Counted from the stretch's first letter, positions 1 to 14,520 are shown. The stretch is 64,000 nt of DNA from Acestrorhynchus altus (GCA_034509495.1 CM067507.1:12524648-12588647), one strand, 5' to 3'. Numbers and translations: made by a program. The notes: a model not told the origin generated them from the letters alone.

Positions 1-393
1 CAAAGCATCATGTCAGAGGAAACCAGGCACTGCTCATCACCTAGACAATATCATTCCTACAGTGAAGCTGTCTGGTGGCAGCATCATTCTGTGGAGATGG
101 TTTTGTGAAGCAGGGACTAGGAGACTAGGATGAAGGTTTATCTTCCAACAAGACAACGACCCTAAACACAGAGCCAAGATAACAAAGGAGTGGCTTCAGA
201 ATAACCCTGTGAATGTCCTTGAGTGGACCAGTCAGAGCCCAGACTTGAACCCAACATCTGTGGAGATACCATCATCAAATCTGAAGGAGCTTGAAAGGTT
301 CTGCAGAGAAAATGGGAGAAACATCCCAAAAACAGGTGTGCCAAGCTTGTAGCAACTTGTAGTCATTTTTGAATACTTTCAGGATGCACTGTA
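1..393 (+). mobile_element. Tc1-like element, right end, internally deleted
   Basis: Plus-strand sequence matches the C-terminal half of a Tc1-type transposase, including a decayed version of the region around the second catalytic Asp (tcttccaacaagacaacgac) and the Glu region. It has many stops and frameshifts. After the usual tail motif gtgtgccaagcttgtag the sequence jumps to gaatactttcaggatgcactgta, a typical terminal repeat end, so the normal 3' part is deleted. The left end lies outside the window. It is the same family as the copies at 8636 and 35983. Confidence 0.85.
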
Positions 394-2673
394 TATGATC
401 AAATATCAGTTTAGAAGTTTGATCAAATCCATATATCTCTCCAATGCTGATTATTTCATGTCTAAACATTTTCTGCTGATATTATTATTCCAACATCACT
501 ATGTATCATCAGAGCAGTTTCTTAAGTCACAGTAATTTTACAATTCACTTTAGAAAAGCTGGATCAGCGCTACCCACCCCACAAGAAGAGGCAAGTAGCT
601 GCCATCTTCACATAGATGAGCCCAAGTGACCATACCATGAAAAAGTGAGTGGACAGAAAGGGGGGGAGGGGGAGTAGTTCTAACGGTTTTCTTGGTCTTT
701 CAGATCTTACATTGACTTCCATAATTCCCCTAACTGCTCGTTAAGGACTATCGCACTCATTTAGTCCAAACTTTTGCAAATGCAAGAATTACCCTTTAAT
801 TTTGCAATATTTTAAATAATCAAATTAGAAATGGAAACATTAGCAGGAAATGTATATATAAATGAACTCTGCTGCTCGTATATAAACAGAACCAAACTCA
901 GAGAACAAGGAGTTAGAATGGCCTGAAGCTGAAGAAACAAGCATTTTACCACCCCTACAACATCTGTCAATCAACAAGCCCCCATTTTCTCACAGCCTAC
1001 AGCAGTTACACACACTTTCTGCTTTCATGCCCAAGCCAACACAAACACAAACACCACAGTTAGGAGTCTCAACATCAACCAGGGAGCATGGAATAAAAAG
1101 GAAGGTCAATAATATGCTGACAGTAATAAACATTTCCCATTACTTATAAGACGGGTCATAAATTTTACTGTGTGAATTATTGTGCAGTGTTTGTTAAACA
1201 TTGTAAAATTACAGTGAATGGTATACAAAAAACAATAGTTTTGAGTTGAAAGATCTTAAAAGAAAAGCAAATAACATCAAGATTTAATTCATTACAAGAT
1301 CCAGTGCTGGTTATTCTAGATATATTTAAGAGGAGGACTGAAGCAGCCTTTAATGTATGTATTAAAGATGTGGAACATGGTCAGGCTCCATCACCAATGT
1401 AATGTAATTTAGTTGGGTTTGTTTCTTTTGATATTTTCACCAGCATAGATTCTTTTTTTATTTTATTGTATTTTATTTTCACAGTTATTACAAATTACTT
1501 TTAGCTTCTATTTTCAGTGAAGAATATTTCCTCTATATCGTCTAAGAACTGCAAGCATCGTGTGACTTTGAGCAGTGATTTAATCTAGGACTATATGTGC
1601 CAGAACCATTCAAATTTGTGGCACCAACACGCACAAATACCGTCTTAGTACAAGCACTGTCCAAACAGAACTCCTATCTCCTCCTAACTCGTTCTATAGA
1701 AAGTGCCATGTGGATGTGTAAAACACCTCCTTAGTTAGCTTTTGCTTAGGGAGCTCAGATATAGAACCAACGAGTATCAGACAACGCAGAACAGCTGCTA
1801 TTCTGACTAACCATGCAGGTGACAAAACTGTCTGAGAACGCAAAGTCAAGCCGGTGGTGTTGGACTGAAGTCAAAAGATACGGTTATGTCCTGATGGGTT
1901 TGGACCCATAACCAGCTAGCTAGGGTTATCAGGCCAAACAGAACCAGCTAACTCAAGCTCAAATGACCTGGTTGGAGGATAAAAACTCATATCTGAGAGA
2001 ACAAAGTTAAGCGAATTGTTTTACACGTAACTTAACAGCCGATCTTGAGTGTTTACTGGTCATCTTTAATCCACAGTGGCACCTAGATTTAATGCATCCA
2101 TGGGATGGATGCATCTATAAGGGATTAGCTTAAGCTTTTCAGATACATTTTACAGACTGGTTCATCCATGTTGAACCTGCCAAAGGGCAGGGAGTATTAG
2201 GCAGCAAGTGAACAGTTAGTTCTTGAAGTTCTTGATAAGTAGTGCTTTCAACACAAATGGCTGTGATTTATCTGGAAACTTTAATCCATTTTACCAAAAA
2301 TGTATGTATTTTCCAAAGAAATTCTAGCACTTTAACTTGTAATTAATCATGTCCAATGTCCATTAATCATTGGACATCTACATGCCCACCTTATTGCTAT
2401 TAAAATTACCTTATTACCTTTCTAACAATGTGTCTGCCCTTTTTTTGTGCTTGTTACAAACCTTAGTCACTTGCAAGGATTAGGAAAGCTCTCATCCACG
2501 CACTCATTCATACTCCCCTAGAGCAATGGCCCGTGATCCTCATTTTAAGTATCTAAAGCCTGAATCACACAACCCAGAGTGAAAGGCTTAGAGCAAAAGA
2601 GGTAGATGTCATTCCAGATTTACTTGCTCCTGATGAAAAAAAAAAAAGATCTGCCAGTCATTAAGAGTCACAC

Positions 2674-2719
<46 letters not shown>

Positions 2720-2720
2720 A
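2674..2720. repeat. (ATCT)n microsatellite
   Basis: About 11 units of a tetranucleotide repeat. Confidence 0.98.
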
Positions 2721-2909
2721 TACAAAAAAGGCACCTTTCTTCCTTTGATTAGATGCTCTCTGTGGTGAACAGTGGTTAGCATGGGCATTCTGAGCTGCGT
2801 GTAGCTGCGCAACCCTAAGGTGGAACGCACTGTGTGATGTATTCCTCCTGTAACTGCCCGACACAGTCATCGGACCATAATGATTTTGGTTACTGGACAA
2901 AATATATGC

Positions 2910-2988
2910 ACAATTGTTACATGAGAGAGAGAAGGGAGTGAGAAAGCACAATTGTAATGTGAGAGAAAGAAGAAGGGAGTGAGAAAGC
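2910..2988. repeat. tandem duplication of a 38-41 bp unit
   Basis: Two adjacent units start with acaattgt and end in gggagtgagaaagc. They differ by a few substitutions and one small insertion. Confidence 0.85.
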
Positions 2989-4390
2989 AAAATGGTGCAA
3001 GACTGAGATGCAGTAAAAGGAGATCATTTGTTGTTATAATTAAGTGCATTTTACAATTTTGCAAGCATTTATCTAACTCTGAAAGGACATGCGTGAGAGT
3101 GCACATTCTGTGAAGCATGTTAATTAAATCAGGCTGGCTCAGCAAAGGAAGAGGAAGAGCCAGTGTGTTTACTCAGTCTGCATTCCACACCAGTGCTCTC
3201 CATCCTCCATAACATGAAGTAAGGGAAACACACAAATGACAGTTAACATTGTAAGACAGGAGGATATACACCGACCCCATCCGAGTAGCTCCACCCACTG
3301 ATGTGGTGAAGTAAAAGTGGTGCAAATAAGAATAAATTTAATGTAAAGTCTAAAAATTCAACTAGCCTACGCACAAGGAGGCTAATGGATTAGGATGAAA
3401 CAGGGGGGTCTGTTTTTTCAGTACGTCACAAAGGAAAAAAAACAACAACAGTAATTATGCTTTGAAAACTGCAGTGTGTTTTCTGTAGAGGATGTGAGTT
3501 TTCACTTACAAAATAAACACCACATGTAATTTCACCAGGGGTGGCCAAACATTTGCAAGACAGCATTTTAAAGGAGAGATTACGGTTCTGTACTGTGAAA
3601 CTACAAAAACATAGTCATGTGGCCAGTTTTGAAACATACACATATCAAATAAAAATTGTATTCAGGTTCTACACTACTCTACATCTTGGTGCAACGAAAT
3701 ATGGTGGGGCAAGGCTATGGCAAAAAAGCTCATCACTGTTCTCATAGGTCGACTAATCACAGTTCAAATCAGCCCAAAAACCTAGGCTGAATGAAATGTA
3801 TGCAGAAAGCAAGATTAAGATTAGCCTAATACCAGAAGCCAACAAATCCATTTCACATAACACAGTCATCACATTTTCACTGCATTTCTAAATCACATCA
3901 ATTACATCCTCACTTTAATTGAGTTTACCTACAGTGATCTCTCTAACTGCTTTTAGTGCTCAGGTCCTCAATGCTGCAGCAGCTGGGCAAAGACAACAGT
4001 GACTGGGTAATCAGTGGCAGGGTCAGGGAGAACGGCTGCGTTTCCGGGAGCTTAGTCTGCAGCTCTTCATTAGTGTAAAAGGAGGCTAGCTCTAACAAGG
4101 CTAGCGACAGGCCAGTGTAAGGGAGACAAGCATTTTGTAGGCTGTGATACTGGCTGAGTTAGTGACACTATGGTTTCACAGCCACAGCTTGATGAGCTAC
4201 AAGAAAAAGGTTGATTTATCAGGGAGTACAGTCTCTGCAGGGAGACCATGCGTGTGTGCATGTGTATGCGCCTGTCTGCAGTGGGACTACTTTCTCACAG
4301 TTTATGAGCACATAGAAATGGAGCATGTGTGCATGTGCATGTGTATCTGTTTCACGTGACTAGAAACTCCTGTAGAGTGTGCACACTTGA

Positions 4391-4510
4391 ATAAGAGATA
4401 AGATAAGAGATAAGATAATCCTTTATTAGTCCTGCAGTGAGGAAATTCACATAATACAGCAAAGGGATAGACAGAGATAGCAAGGCACTCAGTAGATAGA
4501 CACGCACATA
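4391..4510. repeat. older dispersed fish repeat, left of nested Tc1 element
   Basis: It consists of GATAA-rich simple sequence followed by atcctttattagtcctgcagtgaggaaattcac. This motif recurs in fish genomes at the end of a dispersed retroelement-type repeat. A reversed copy of the motif is at about 44160-44205. The family was not determined. Confidence 0.6.
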
Positions 4511-5422
4511 CAGACAAAATTGTTGGTACCCCTCGGTTAAGATTAACCCACAATGGTCACAGAAATAACTTGAATCTGACAAAAGTAATAATAAATATAA
4601 AGTCTATGAAAATGAACAAATGCAAATTCAAAAGTAAACTCATTAAACAGGCCTGGACAAAAAAAGATGGTAGCCCTGAAAATAATATGACCAATGGGAC
4701 ATGTTAAATCAAGGTGTGTGCACTAATAAGCATCACAGGTGTCTTGTAATCAGTCAGTGAGCCTATATATAGGGATACAGGTAGTCATTGTGCTGTTTAG
4801 TGACACGGTATGTACCACACTAAACATGGACCAAATGAAGAGAAGGAAAGAGTTGTCTCAGGAGATTAGAAAATTATAGGCAAGCGTGTTAAAGGTGAAG
4901 GTTATAAGACCATCTCCAAGCAGGTCGATGATCCTGTGACTACAGTTGCACATATTCAGAAACTGAAGATCCACAGGACTGTAGCCAACCTCCCTGGACG
5001 TGGCCGCAGGAGGAAAGTTAATGACAAATCAAAGAGACGGAGAAAACGAATGGTAACAAAAGAGCCCGGAAAAACTGATCAAGCTCAAGGAACATCAGTG
5101 TCAGATCGCAGCATCCGTCCCTGTTTGAGCCAAAGTGGACTAAATGGGAGACGATCAAGGACGATACCATTGTTGAAAACAAATCATAAAATAGTCAGAT
5201 TAGAATTTGCCAAACCACATGTTGACAAACCACAAAGCTTCTGTGAAAATGAACAGATGAGACAAAAAATGGAACTTTTTGGCAAAGCACATCAGCTCTA
5301 TATTCACAGATGGAAAAATGAAGCATATCAAGCATATCTAACTTTTGTTTGATTAAAGTTATTTCTGTGACCATTATTATTAGAATTATTAATTGAGGGG
5401 TACCAACAATTTTGTCCATGTG
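4511..5422 (+). mobile_element. Tc1-like element with terminal inverted repeats, deleted and decayed
   Basis: The ends are inverted: acaaaattgttggtacccct on the left and aggggtaccaacaattttgt on the right, with TA next to the left end. Plus-strand coding remnants show the N-terminal region and a GRGRRRK motif in a 138-codon open stretch at 4936-5352. The catalytic region is mostly gone: the expected WxDETK motif is replaced, and the frame runs into a C-terminal tail. Length is about 0.9 kb, against about 1.6 kb for a complete element. It is non-functional. Confidence 0.88.
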
Positions 5423-5954
5423 TGTAATAGATAAATGAACAGTGGAGTATGTACAATATACACATTTTAAATAAAAAGACTCTCTCTAAAACTTTGAAGA
5501 ACATTATTTACAGATAATTGCACAATTATTTATAGATAACTGCACATTGTGTGCAAGACACTGAGCTACACATTCAAATTACAGTTGACATTATTAAATA
5601 GTATACAGTATTTTACTGTCATACTTATGTTCCCTAAAGTGTTTAACCATCCTTCTGTTTTTATAAGATGCCCTGTCCCCCACTAAGGACAACTACCTTG
5701 AGTGATCCCCATGCTTCACTGCTGGGACTGTTGTTATAGTGATTAGGTTTACACTACATGTAACATTTTCAATTATTTGAACAAAAAAAACAACAACTGT
5801 CATCTGACCACAAAATACTATACCAGATTTTAGCTTTAACTTTAGTCACTATGTGCTTTATTTTCATAAGCATGTTAACATATTTATTTTGCGCATTATT
5901 TATATTACTCTGTTAATAATTTTATTATTATTTTATACTGATGGGTGCAGCAGC

Positions 5955-6002
5955 AAGAATTTGCAGTTCACCTCTGGGATTAATAAAGTAATTCTGATTC
6001 AG
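5955..6002 (+). repeat. 3' tail of a dispersed retroelement-like repeat
   Basis: It contains tctgggattaataaagtaattctgattc, a recurrent fish repeat tail resembling the ends of non-LTR elements or SINEs. A similar motif recurs at about 6320-6345. The body is not identifiable. Confidence 0.5.
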
Positions 6003-8635
6003 TAATTACTTAAGAGCCACCCTCTCTTACAGAGGTCTTGATATTGCTTGATATGTCCCTGAACTCATGTCCCTTCACTCATGTCTCTCTGTTGCTTCAC
6101 TCAATAGACAGGTTTCTTGTCAAGAGAATTGTGCATGCGTGCAGCCTGTTACAGCTCTCCCATTAGAGTTTTTTTTCTTTGCCTTTTCCTTTTAACTTTC
6201 ATTTATCTAATAGTTGATCTTCAATCTGACAAGACAACTTAGTGAAGCTGTGCCTTCTCGAAATATGCTAGTAGAGAGTGCTTTGGTCAGTTTTGTCACA
6301 CTTTTTTGGTATTTTACTCTGGGATTAATTCTGATTCTGATTTCCAAGTCTGATACTGAAGGTATGAATTTGTTTAGGTAGTACCTGGGTGGTGTGATGC
6401 TATTTCTTCACAATTGTTAAAACGGTGCTCACCAGGATATCCAAGCACTTTATACATTTTGTGCATGTCTACAAATGTTGCAAAAGTTCATTGAATTCTC
6501 TCTGGTCTTCATTTTCACAGCCATCCTCATTAATGGAACTTGGTACACCAATGGATTTAAATGGATCTTCCTAGTGACTCACTAGGTCAATTATAAGACA
6601 AATGTGTCCCTGTTACACTGCAAAATAATTGTGTAACCTAAATAAGTTGATTCATTTTCCAAGGCATTGTATTTAAATTTGGAACCAACATTTTACATGC
6701 CGAATTTAAACTAGATTGATGTTCAATTTTTCTGACCAGCTAATGGATAGGTTTGATGAAGTGTGCTTGCGTTACACTTCAAGTCTATTTTAACAGACAC
6801 TGAGTAATAAAGCATGATCATTTTCACAATAAAACATTATGAATATGCTACCAAGATCAGGTAGAGGTTTGCTGTGCATCAGCTAGCCACACACCCACAG
6901 CCTCTAAATTTGGAGGAGCTGCATTGGGAGCTGTAACTCTGAGATGCTGCTCTTTGTCATCACATATACAGGTACTCAGGTACATGGTGCATATTTGTGT
7001 GGACTATGGGAAGGGGGCTGACTAAAGTGTTCAACACATGCCACCACTCCTGCCCTGTCACAGAGGCCATTGCCACGGCAACAGTCACAAAGCATCTTCA
7101 TTGCTTGAGCACCTTTTTGTAATTTGTTGTGTCACATGCTCAATGTTGCCCTGTTTGGTAAAGACAACAGCATTGGACAAAGTGTCAAGAAACATTAAAA
7201 TCTTAAAAGCATGGTGTCCAAGTCACTGCAGAAGAGTGGGGATAAATAGAACACCCATAGCTAAAACACTGGACACAACTAGGATCGGCCTGATAGTACT
7301 GATATGCATAAAATGGGCAACTTTTACCGGCAAACCGATATATCAGTTGGGCTTTAGACAAAACATATCTGCTATGCTTCGAATTAGACTAGTTTGGTTT
7401 CAATGCAACGAGAAGATGGCAACAGTGGAATGCTAACATGAGTTAAAAGCAATCTGTCGGTGGCAATCAATTCTATTCAATACCAGCTCAGTAAGGTGAC
7501 CTCAGTATGGTCACCTTTAGAAGGGAAGGTGGCTTCTCAGTGCCTGGTGATGATTTTGTGCTATGGTGGCCTTGGTATAAGGTCATGCCATTGCATTTAC
7601 CTACTGCTTGAGTGCCTATGAACAAAGCTCTCAGGCTTTAGACTACAGATTGAACCAAGTCTCTGCTATTCGAGGAAACAATGATCAATAAAACAAAAAG
7701 CCTCATTGCTTAAAATGGGCTTCAGCCTAATGGAGCCATAATGATGACTGAGGAAAGGTGCCTGTGATGGAAATCACTTCATTGACCTGTTCTGGTAAAA
7801 AACTAATTATTCAAACCGAACAAATCAGAGGCTGTAAACTCACTGGACTGCACTGGATGAATAATGGAGAAGCTGTATTCCACCTGGGATTCTGTGCCTG
7901 TGCTGCTTTCTGAAAACAGGCAAACTTGAGCACATTATTTTAGACTGATGAGCCAGAGCTGATGAAAGACATTTAGGGAAATGAAGAGGACGATAGTGTG
8001 CAGAATTAAACATCAACCTCCCTGTCCCTGTACAGGTGCATCTGAGGCAGAAGAAAGAGTGATATATTTGCTCATTCACACTGTGCCTCTCTTTTTTTCC
8101 ACTCTCTTCTAGTTTGTCTTTCTCTCTGTCACTCTTTGCCTCTGCACTCCCCTCCCCCTCTCTCATGATCTTGTCAGAAGTCCAGCCAGGCTAGCAGCGT
8201 GCTCTTCTGCTGGAGCTGGCAGCATGTCCTGGAGCCTGACCAACAGCTCAGATGAGAAGAGTTGTGTCGTAGCTTGGACCCTCATTCTCAAGGGCATCCA
8301 AAAAAATTGGCCCTCAAACCTTGAGGACGGTGCTTCACACCACACCTAAAGGTGTCTAATGGGGCCCTCAGGTCCTCAGGGTTAAAAAAGGATTAAAGGT
8401 TACACTTATAAGCAGTGTTTGCAAAAATACAGGACTCCTAGGTCAGCCTTTCCTGACAGGATTTCAGATTTACAACCTGAATAGACAGTACTATCCATAT
8501 CATTTAATGAACTATGTTAATGAATGAAACGTGGAGGTTAAAATCTGTTGTGCCATTAATCCTAGTCATTATTTATAATATTTGAACTATATAAGATTTT
8601 TCAATCTTTTTAAAATCACACAAACAAGAAAATTA

Positions 8636-9905
8636 TTTTTCCACATTTGGTTATGTTAAAGCTTTATTCCAAAATGGATTCAATTAATTTTTTCCTCATA
8701 ATTCTACACACAATACTCCACAATGAAAGGGAAATGTTTGCAAATGTATTAAAAATAAAAACAATCTTTGCCATGACACACAAAATTGAGCTCAGGTGCA
8801 ACTTGTTTCCGCTGATCATCCTTCAGGTGTTTCTACAGCTTGATTGGACACCTGTGGTACATTCAGTTGATTGGACATGATTTGGAAAGACACACACCTG
8901 TTTATATAAGGTCTCATCGTAGACAGTGCAGGGCAGAGCACAAACCAAGCCATGAAGTCTAAGAAATTATCTGTAGACCTCAGAGACAGGATTGTATGGA
9001 GACACGTATGTGCAGAAAAAATTCTGTTCCATTGACAGTCCCAATGAAGATGTCCCATCTTCAAGTGTGGAACCACCTGGACTCTTCCTAGAGTTTGCCA
9101 CCTGGTCAAACTTAGCAATTGTGGTAGACAGGCATTAAGTAAGGGAGGTGACCAAGAACCCAATGGTTACTCTGACAGAGCTCCAACATTGCTTTGTGGA
9201 GAGAGGACCAGATGGAAGCTACGCCTCAGTAAAAAGTACATGACAGCCTGTGTTTGCCAAAAGGGACCTTAAAGGACTCTCAGACCATGAATGCCAAACA
9301 TCATATCTGGAGGAAATCAGGCACGGCTCATCACCTAGCCAATACCATTTTCACAGTGAAGCATGGTGGTGGCAGCATCATACCGTGGGGATGTCTTTCT
9401 GCAGCAGGAACTGGGAAAAACATCTGCAGCGATGTAGCGAGACATACTTGATAATCTGCTCCAGAGTGCTCTGGAACTCAACGAAGGTTTATCTACCAAA
9501 AGGACTATGGCCCTAAACACACAGCCAAAATCAAGGAGTGGCTTTGGCAGAACTCTGAATGTCCTTGAGTGGCCCAGCCAGAGCTGAACCTGATTGAACA
9601 GCTCTGGAGATAAAAATGGCAGTGCATCAATGCTCCCCATCTATTCTGATGGAGTTTGAAAAGTTCTGCAAAGAAGAATGGGAGAAATTCCCCAGGTGTG
9701 CCAAGCTTGTGGCATCATAGTCAAAAAGATTTGAGGATGTAATTACTACCAAAGGTGCTTCAACATAGTATTGAGCAAAGGCTTATGTAAAGGTTATATT
9801 TTGTGTTTGATTTTTTTAATAAATTTGCAAATATTTCAAACTAACTTTTCTCATCGTCATTGTGGGATATTGTGTGTAGAATTTTGAGGGAAAAATTGAA
9901 TTGAA
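8636..9905 (+). mobile_element. Tc1-like element, pseudogenised
   Basis: The inner parts of long inverted repeats are present: tttattccaaaatggattcaa on the left and a matching decayed copy on the right near 9880. Both outermost ends are lost. Transposase remnants on the plus strand (for example KHGGGSI and the tail ccaggtgtgccaagcttgtgg) are split over several frames. It is the same family as the element at 35983. Confidence 0.88.
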
Positions 9906-12211
9906 CTTTAACTTCATGTATTTTGGACATGCATCGCCAGTAGTAACACTACCTTTAGTAATTAGCCAACCTTGTTAACACTTTCTATAGCACCCTAGGG
10001 TCTTTAGCTCATGCATCTTGTCTTGAATAGCAAAGTAGGTAAACCTTCTTGGGACAAAGTCTGAGAAGTTAGAGTAGTTAGAAAACTTTGCATCACTTGG
10101 TCTTTCCCAACAATGAGCCATAGCCCTCAAGAGCTAATCAGGGTCAGAGACCTAACGGTCAAATTTCTTGGGGTGACAAACATTTGTATGTTGCAGTTCT
10201 CATTTTTTCACACCTCTCTCAAACCCTACAGAAATAAAATAACACACTAATCTTAGTTACATATCTTTCATTGTCTCTTTTGGAGATCAGTTCATTTTCT
10301 ACTCACTTAATGATTCAGTAAGTAATTCACGGTTTATATCGATAGTAAATCGATAGTAATAGTAAAGCTCTCAGTTTACCACCTTCAGTCTTAATATTCT
10401 AACAAATGTCAATTAAAACAGTCAACAGTAGACCTTTGTTGTACATGGCATAATAATAAGGCCTCCATCAACAATTTAAAATGTCAAAGTGAAAACACCC
10501 AACTTACTATTTAAACATAAAACCACATTCAAGTATAGTTTCAAAAAAAGGCACACATTCAAACTTGAGATGATGACAAGATTAATTTTTCAATACTATC
10601 CACAAAATGGTTTATCTCAGAAAATACTGACAGAATGGAAGGAAAAAAGAAAGCAAAATTAGATGCTCTTGGGCAAAATAAATAACAGCAACTGAGCTAT
10701 AAACAACACAAAAATAGACAGCATGCATCTAAATGGCCATGCTTTTGTTCATCCACTGTGGTTTCCACCAAAGATGGCAAACTAAAGGGGAAGGAATACT
10801 TGAGTGATAGATTTAAAATGTGCATACTCCCTCTACTCATGACCATTTCTACCAAAAAAGAAAAAGAAAAAAAGGAAAGCTTAAATCATTCTCAACTGAC
10901 ATCAATGTCAGCTTAACCATCCTGTGGTTGCCAGGTGATCAAGGTGAAGTAGTACAGGTTCAAGTTACTGAAGATGAATTAAACAGATCAGGCTCCTCTC
11001 ATGAAGCAGTACTCAGAAGACAAAATCAATGGGAAATGTCAAGGAGGTTTTGACCTGGTAGTTGATGCAAAGACACCAGCACTTGCTGCAAACACTTTTG
11101 CTGAACTACAATGAAGAGAAATCCCTGAGAAAACTTATTGCAGCAACACTTCAACAAATCAAGACAGCACTACCACAAAAGGAGAAAGGATTGATCTAGA
11201 CCTACAGTCTGCCTGGGGCAATAACAAATTACACCCACTGATGAGTATCCCTACAATTACTCATCAACGGCACCTTGAGAATTTTTCTCAGCTCTAGGGT
11301 CTCTAAAAATCCCCACCTCTAATCTGCTTATCATTTCTAAAGCAAATGATTAGTGAAATGTAAGGCATTTTAATTCATAATAATGACTGATGGTTATGTT
11401 CTAGCACTACGAAAACTGAAAGATATTACTGACAATGTTGATATAAAAATGTTGATAAAAACAAATAACCAAAAAAACTTTCTGCAACACTAAATCAGTT
11501 AGATTGACGTTAGTGATACACATCTACTAGAGTGAACGAACAACTGAAAACATGTGACTAAACCATGTCATGATCATTAGACTAAACCAGGGGCTGTCCT
11601 AGGCCCAGGCTATGGAGCTATAGGGGACTTTACTCAATATCCCAAGGATTTTTACATGTGGAAAAAACAAAAACTGGGGATAATCTAAGGGGGGACCCCC
11701 TTGTGCACTATGGTGGTCATAAAACTACAGCTTCTAATTCCAAACAGTGCAATACACCACAATCAGTCATAATGTCAAACCACCAATAGATGAATGGAAA
11801 CTGATGGTTTCAATGGTACCCGTCAATGGGTGGATATATTAGGCAGCAAGTGAACAGTCAGTTCTTGAAGCCGAAGACTCTAAGCTACTCTGACATGATT
11901 GGTCAGAGCAGCTCAAACATCGAGTATTGCAGAGTGTTCACATTATATACCTACCAATAGCGCTGCAAGAAAAGACAACTGGTGATCCAGTGACAGGGTG
12001 AGGTTACCTCACAATTTACAGGACTTAAACAATGTACAGCTGATAGCTTGACACCTTTTGACTGGTCAGTTGTTTTAGCTGCATGAGGGCAATCTTAGGC
12101 AGGTAGTTTTAATGTTATGGCAGTCTGGTGCATATAAACTACATTTCAAATGGCTCTTTATTAAACATGGGAAGCGGGAAAAGATCACTTGCTGTGAATA
12201 GCTTCCCGTTT

Positions 12212-12254
12212 CATCTGCCACAACGTGCATCTGCCACAACGTGCATCTGCCACA
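12212..12254. repeat. 16 bp tandem repeat, 2.7 copies
   Basis: The unit catctgccacaacgtg is present twice in full and a third time in part, without a mismatch. Confidence 0.95.
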
Positions 12255-14287
12255 TTAAAGCAAAAAAAGAAAAATGGACTTGTTCCACAGCCTAGTAACA
12301 AGAACGCACCCAGGTTTGCCTGCCTTCTGTACTCGATCCATGACAGAGCATTCATTCCCAACACAGCAAATATGGGATCAGGTTGTGCCTTGCATGATCT
12401 GAACCAAATTCAGACTGCGTCTCTGGACTAATGTAATGTGCCCCTTGTACAGAACTGTGAGGCGGGGCACTATAGACCAGGAGACAGTTCCAATCACTTC
12501 AGCCTTTCATCTGATATAATGGAGAAGACGCTTGTCTCCAAATTCTCCAGAAGCGAGAGGACACCACCCTCACTGGCTCAGCTTAACTCAAATGAAGGTC
12601 ATCATTTTCTACCCTCTTATTCATAGATAGAACATCCATCTCTGCTCATTTTAACCAACAAACAGTGCTGCTGGCTACATCACCCACGCTCCAATTAAGA
12701 ACACTGAAAGTTGCAAAGCACCAGAAACTTAAAAAAAACACGCTATGGAAAGTACTGATCCTTAATCTGTCATCACATGCCTTACAGTGCACTCTGCTCC
12801 TGTCACAAATGATCTATTGGCAAAGTCCTGACTTGATGGAGCATCCATCGATCACTTCTGGGAGTGGTGAGAAAGCCACAGTGTGGATGCGCAGGGGAAG
12901 AAAAGAAAGCTTCAGACCATCATTTCTGATGTTAGCACAGATGACACAGAGGTAATCGGATCAGTGGGGGATTCAACCAGTCAGACAAACAGAGCAACAG
13001 CAGATCAACGAAAAAGGGTCAGAGTGAAAGACATAATGTGGCACGGAACACTGCAGTGTGTAAAGTGCATTTCTAAAGGAATACAAGGTGAATTGAACTA
13101 TATGAAGAAACTGGAAATGCATAATGAAAATGGAATCATATCAATATCTGTAGATCATGGTTTTTAATATTTATTTTAAAGAAATGCATCAACACCTGAG
13201 TAATGATCAGATTAAATTGAAAACATTAATGGAATTAAATTCAAGCAGATATTTGATGAGGCATTTGTTGTGATTAAAGAGCAAAATGTTTAGATGCCAT
13301 TTGCTCACTTAAAGCAGATGAACATTACAGTTTCAGTTAAGCAAATGAAAGTGCATTTGGTACAAATGTCCACATTTCACAAACACATCACAATTCACAT
13401 TGTCAGCTTCTTAGAAAATCGCATAAAAAGGAGATTTAAATTAGGGCTATCCTGATATTTATATTAGCTCTATGATGACATTTAACACATAATGTGAAAA
13501 ATATAATGTGAAAATATTGGCATAACCCATGAAATCTTTTGTCATATTTACTATATATAAACATTGTGTATAAGAAAGGATTTCAATAAACTGTCTTTAT
13601 GCCAGAGATCCGTCTTTTTCCCCCCTCGCATAGTGTGTGTGAGAACGTGAATGGGGGTGAAGGAGATAGGAGTAGAGGAAGAGCTGTGAGCAGGGGGCGG
13701 AGAAGAGCGAGGGAACAGAATAAAGGTTTTTTTCTGCAAGACTGAAACAGATATAAACTCGATGTAAAGGATACTGCCAAAGCCCATATCCCATATTTTA
13801 TATATAAATATTTATATTTTTTATATATTTAATGGCTTAAGGAAGTTTGTACAAGCCTAAACAAACTTGTGGTCAGGACACAGGTGGCCAAGACATATGC
13901 ACGATTACTTTTAATCTACAATGAACATTATGAAAATAACATCAAATGTGGCATTTGCACTGAAATTTCACTGAAATAGCAACTGTATAGCAGGAGAAAA
14001 AAAACCATCTTACCTTGTAATACAAGTCAATATAAAACGAATTTATTCCAACTGTCAAAAACCAAAAAACTACAAAAATCTTTGTTGGGCAGAGGTATGT
14101 AATTCCCTCCCACCAACCCACGTTTCTTTCTGTAGAGGACTTCAATTATTTACTGATTTACTACTATTAACTATGTATCATTTCACCAGGGTCACCCAAA
14201 CATTTGTACGAGCCTGTACAAAATATAATGATGGCATCAATCCTGACTAAAAAAGCAATTATTTTTTAATGTATCAAATCTTTATGT

Positions 14288-14520
14288 TTTTCTCCCAGTT
14301 TGGTAGTGCCAATTAACCCACCCACTCATCAGGCCTCCCCAATCACTTGCAATGCTGCCAACACTAGAAGGGTGAGGACAAGCCCATGCTTGCCTCACCA
14401 CTGCTTTTCGAACTGTGGTCATTGCAGCAACACTGAGCAGACAAAGCTCTGATACATGTGATACATCAGCCAACAGATGCATGTGCCAGCCAGCATCACA
14501 GTGGGAGTGATGTAGATGGG
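14288..14520. repeat. suspected dispersed repeat
   Basis: The sequence running from agtttggtagtgccaattaa to acagtgggagtgatgtagat resembles a repeat I associate with otophysan fish genomes. No second copy is in the window and the class is unknown. Just downstream, 14545-14650 also looks repeat-derived. Confidence 0.4.

Noticed and set aside
4936..5352. 138-codon plus-strand frame as a host gene
   Set aside because: It is a remnant of a Tc1-type transposase between inverted terminal repeats.
7038..7436. 132-codon plus-strand frame
   Set aside because: Composition and motifs near 7280-7350 resemble a dispersed repeat; no domain recognised.
8163..8345. Minus-strand frame with a Leu/Ala-rich C-terminus, considered as a possible SAM-region exon
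   Set aside because: It does not match the SAM core of L3MBTL proteins and lacks convincing splice sites in the needed phase.
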